Origin: Deltaproteobacteria bacterium
GTDB taxonomy: Bacteria > Desulfobacterota_B > Binatia > UBA9968
Direction: 5' to 3'
Assembly (NCBI GenBank): GCA_027297485.1
Contig: JAPUHZ010000085.1
Coordinates: forward strand, 1 to 27,724
DNA length: 27,724 bases
Within the stretch, counting starts at the first letter, position 1. Every line of letters begins with the position of its first letter. The notes under the pieces were generated by a model, which did no database searches, was not told where the DNA came from, and saw only the letters and a program-made list of their open reading frames with translations. The position numbers were made by a program, and so were the translations under genes. Below, piece after piece: positions 26,889 to 27,724 of this stretch.

Positions 26889-27007
26889 GCTATTTTTAAT
26901 CTTTGCTTTACCCCAACGATTTCCCGATTGTAGATCCGTAGCAATAAACCTCCGCTGTAGCCACACCCAGTCTTCCTTAGATCTAGGAATATGCGGGGAG
27001 GTGTGAG

Positions 27008-27637
27008 ATGAGGATTCCGACGCGATCACGGATAGCTTTTCTTGCGGCATTTGGATCTGTTTATCTACTGTTTTTTCTACCGTCGGTGAGAGCACAGAAA
27101 CTACCTGAGACCTTCTTCAAGACTGCGCCTGTTGAGCGAAAGACCCTGGTCGAGGAGATTACCCACGAATACTATGTGAGAAAGTATAGCCCACCGGTAA
27201 AGGTCGTATTTGTTGAAAAGCAAGAGGAATGTTCCTATTCGAGTCCCGAGGAGATAGTTATTGCTCATTTATCAGCAATGGCAGCGGTGGACTATGAGTG
27301 GGATGTTAGTTGTTGGAATGAGGAATCACAAAAGATCAATGCTGCTCAGTATAGGTCCGCGAATATAACGCCTGATCACCTCAAGGAAAAATGGAAAGAG
27401 GTATTTAAAGGTAGCCAGTTTGAACTTGTCACTCGGGTGGACTTTCGCGGGGGCGTGGTCATTGAATATAAGGTCATTCGGCAATCAAACGCAAAACCTA
27501 AAACTTTTACATTCCAAAATGTTGCCAAGAAGCAAGCTGACGGCAAGTGGAAATTAACACAGGAACTGGCATCCAATCCTGTGAAGAATAATTGGCACAT
27601 CCCTGAGGAGAAGGTAAAACGAACCATTCGGTACTAG
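27008..27637 (+). CDS. Secreted protein of unknown function
   Basis: I do not recognise this family. 209 aa. The N-terminus has basic residues, then a hydrophobic stretch (about 9-25) and an A-x-A-like cleavage site VRA|QK after residue 29, a good Sec signal peptide. The mature part has two Cys (75 and 102), which could form a disulfide in the periplasm. A helix-rich part (SPEEIVIAHLSAMAAVDYEWD, 79-99) is followed by beta-strand-like segments and a GKWKLTQEL turn, a layout reminiscent of NTF2-like/cystatin-like folds; that is a guess. Start ATG is preceded by GGGGAGGTG, a strong ribosome-binding site. No clear terminator or promoter lies in the 119 nt after rplQ. Confidence 0.8.
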   Translation: MRIPTRSRIAFLAAFGSVYLLFFLPSVRAQKLPETFFKTAPVERKTLVEEITHEYYVRKYSPPVKVVFVEKQEECSYSSPEEIVIAHLSAMAAVDYEWDVSCWNEESQKINAAQYRSANITPDHLKEKWKEVFKGSQFELVTRVDFRGGVVIEYKVIRQSNAKPKTFTFQNVAKKQADGKWKLTQELASNPVKNNWHIPEEKVKRTIRY

Positions 27638-27670
27638 CCGCCATAGGCAGGAGACCGGTTATTTGGTGAT

Positions 27671-27724
27671 ATGAAGAAGGGGTTAAAAACTTCAGAACAG
27701 CCTAATCCAAGAGTAGGTGATGTA
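27671..27724 (+). CDS. Possible start of another gene, cut by window end
   Basis: ATG 27671 opens a frame of 18 codons, MKKGLKTSEQPNPRVGDV, that is still open at the end of the window. GGTGAT directly before it is too close for a normal ribosome-binding site. The composition is protein-like, but there is too little to name it. Confidence 0.3.
   Translation, partial: MKKGLKTSEQPNPRVGDV

Noticed and set aside
26889..27007. Terminator after rplQ
   Set aside because: A T5 run at 26892-26896 and a TTCCT/AGGAA dyad at 26973-26989 exist, but they are not joined into a GC-rich stem followed by a T run.
1..27724. tRNA or rRNA genes
   Set aside because: No cloverleaf-like or rRNA-like stretch was seen; the coding density leaves no room.

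Overview
This window is a bacterial core-translation/transcription superoperon: the 3' part of rpoB, then rpoC, rpsL-rpsG-fusA (str), rpsJ-rplC-rplD-rplW-rplB-rpsS-rplV-rpsC-rplP-rpmC-rpsQ (S10), rplN-rplX-rplE-rpsN-rpsH-rplF-rplR-rpsE-rplO-secY-adk-map-infA-rpmJ (spc), rpsM-rpsK-rpsD-rpoA-rplQ (alpha), then one secreted protein of unknown function and the first codons of another possible gene. All genes are on the + strand. Gene order and fusion of the rpoBC, str, S10, spc and alpha units are ancestral. RpoC carries the large trigger-loop insertion (SI3 type) typical of proteobacterial and related Gram-negative polymerases. adk-map-infA after secY and the short zinc-type S14 are unlike gamma/beta-proteobacteria. 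I infer a Gram-negative, non-model lineage (deltaproteobacterial, NC10/Methylomirabilota or Nitrospirota-like); the window alone does not settle which. Two usual members are missing at their normal positions: tuf between fusA and rpsJ, and rpmD (L30) between rpsE and rplO.

Region by region: 1-8018 encodes RNA polymerase beta and beta'. 8019-8126 holds a near-consensus sigma70 promoter (TTGACA-17-TATAAA) just behind rpoC, so the ribosomal genes have their own start point. 8127-11130 is the str unit, interrupted by a perfect 12-bp hairpin with a T run between rpsG and fusA (an intrinsic terminator or attenuator). 11156-20370 encodes the S10 and spc ribosomal proteins, mostly with spacings under 30 nt or overlaps. 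20363-23457 couples protein export (secY), adenylate supply (adk), N-terminal Met removal (map), initiation factor 1 and L36. 23532-26888 encodes S13, S11, S4, RNAP alpha and L17. 27008-27637 encodes an exported protein that I do not recognise.

The most unusual signal is not in the genes. Almost every spacer longer than about 50 nt is filled by a degenerate short-word tandem array, usually with an exact 7-nt step and usually folding back on itself as an inverted repeat. The word differs by locus: CAG every 7 nt with CTG every 7 nt in the other arm (rpoB-rpoC, rpsS-rplV, rplR-rpsE, rpsM-rpsK, rpsK-rpsD), GTTAT/ATAAC (rplW-rplB), GTTGTTR (rpsJ-rplC), TTTTGGA (rplN-rplX), and an 8-nt AAGGG word (rpsC-rplP, rpmJ-rpsM). 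What is shared is the period and the fold, not the sequence. I know of no named family that matches this, although cyanobacterial STRR sequences are also heptanucleotide repeats. A second theme is low-complexity tails on ribosomal proteins: S19 (Ala/Pro), S17 (a TETEKE tandem repeat), S11 (charged N-terminus) and L17 (histone-H1-like Lys/Ala/Pro/Ser).
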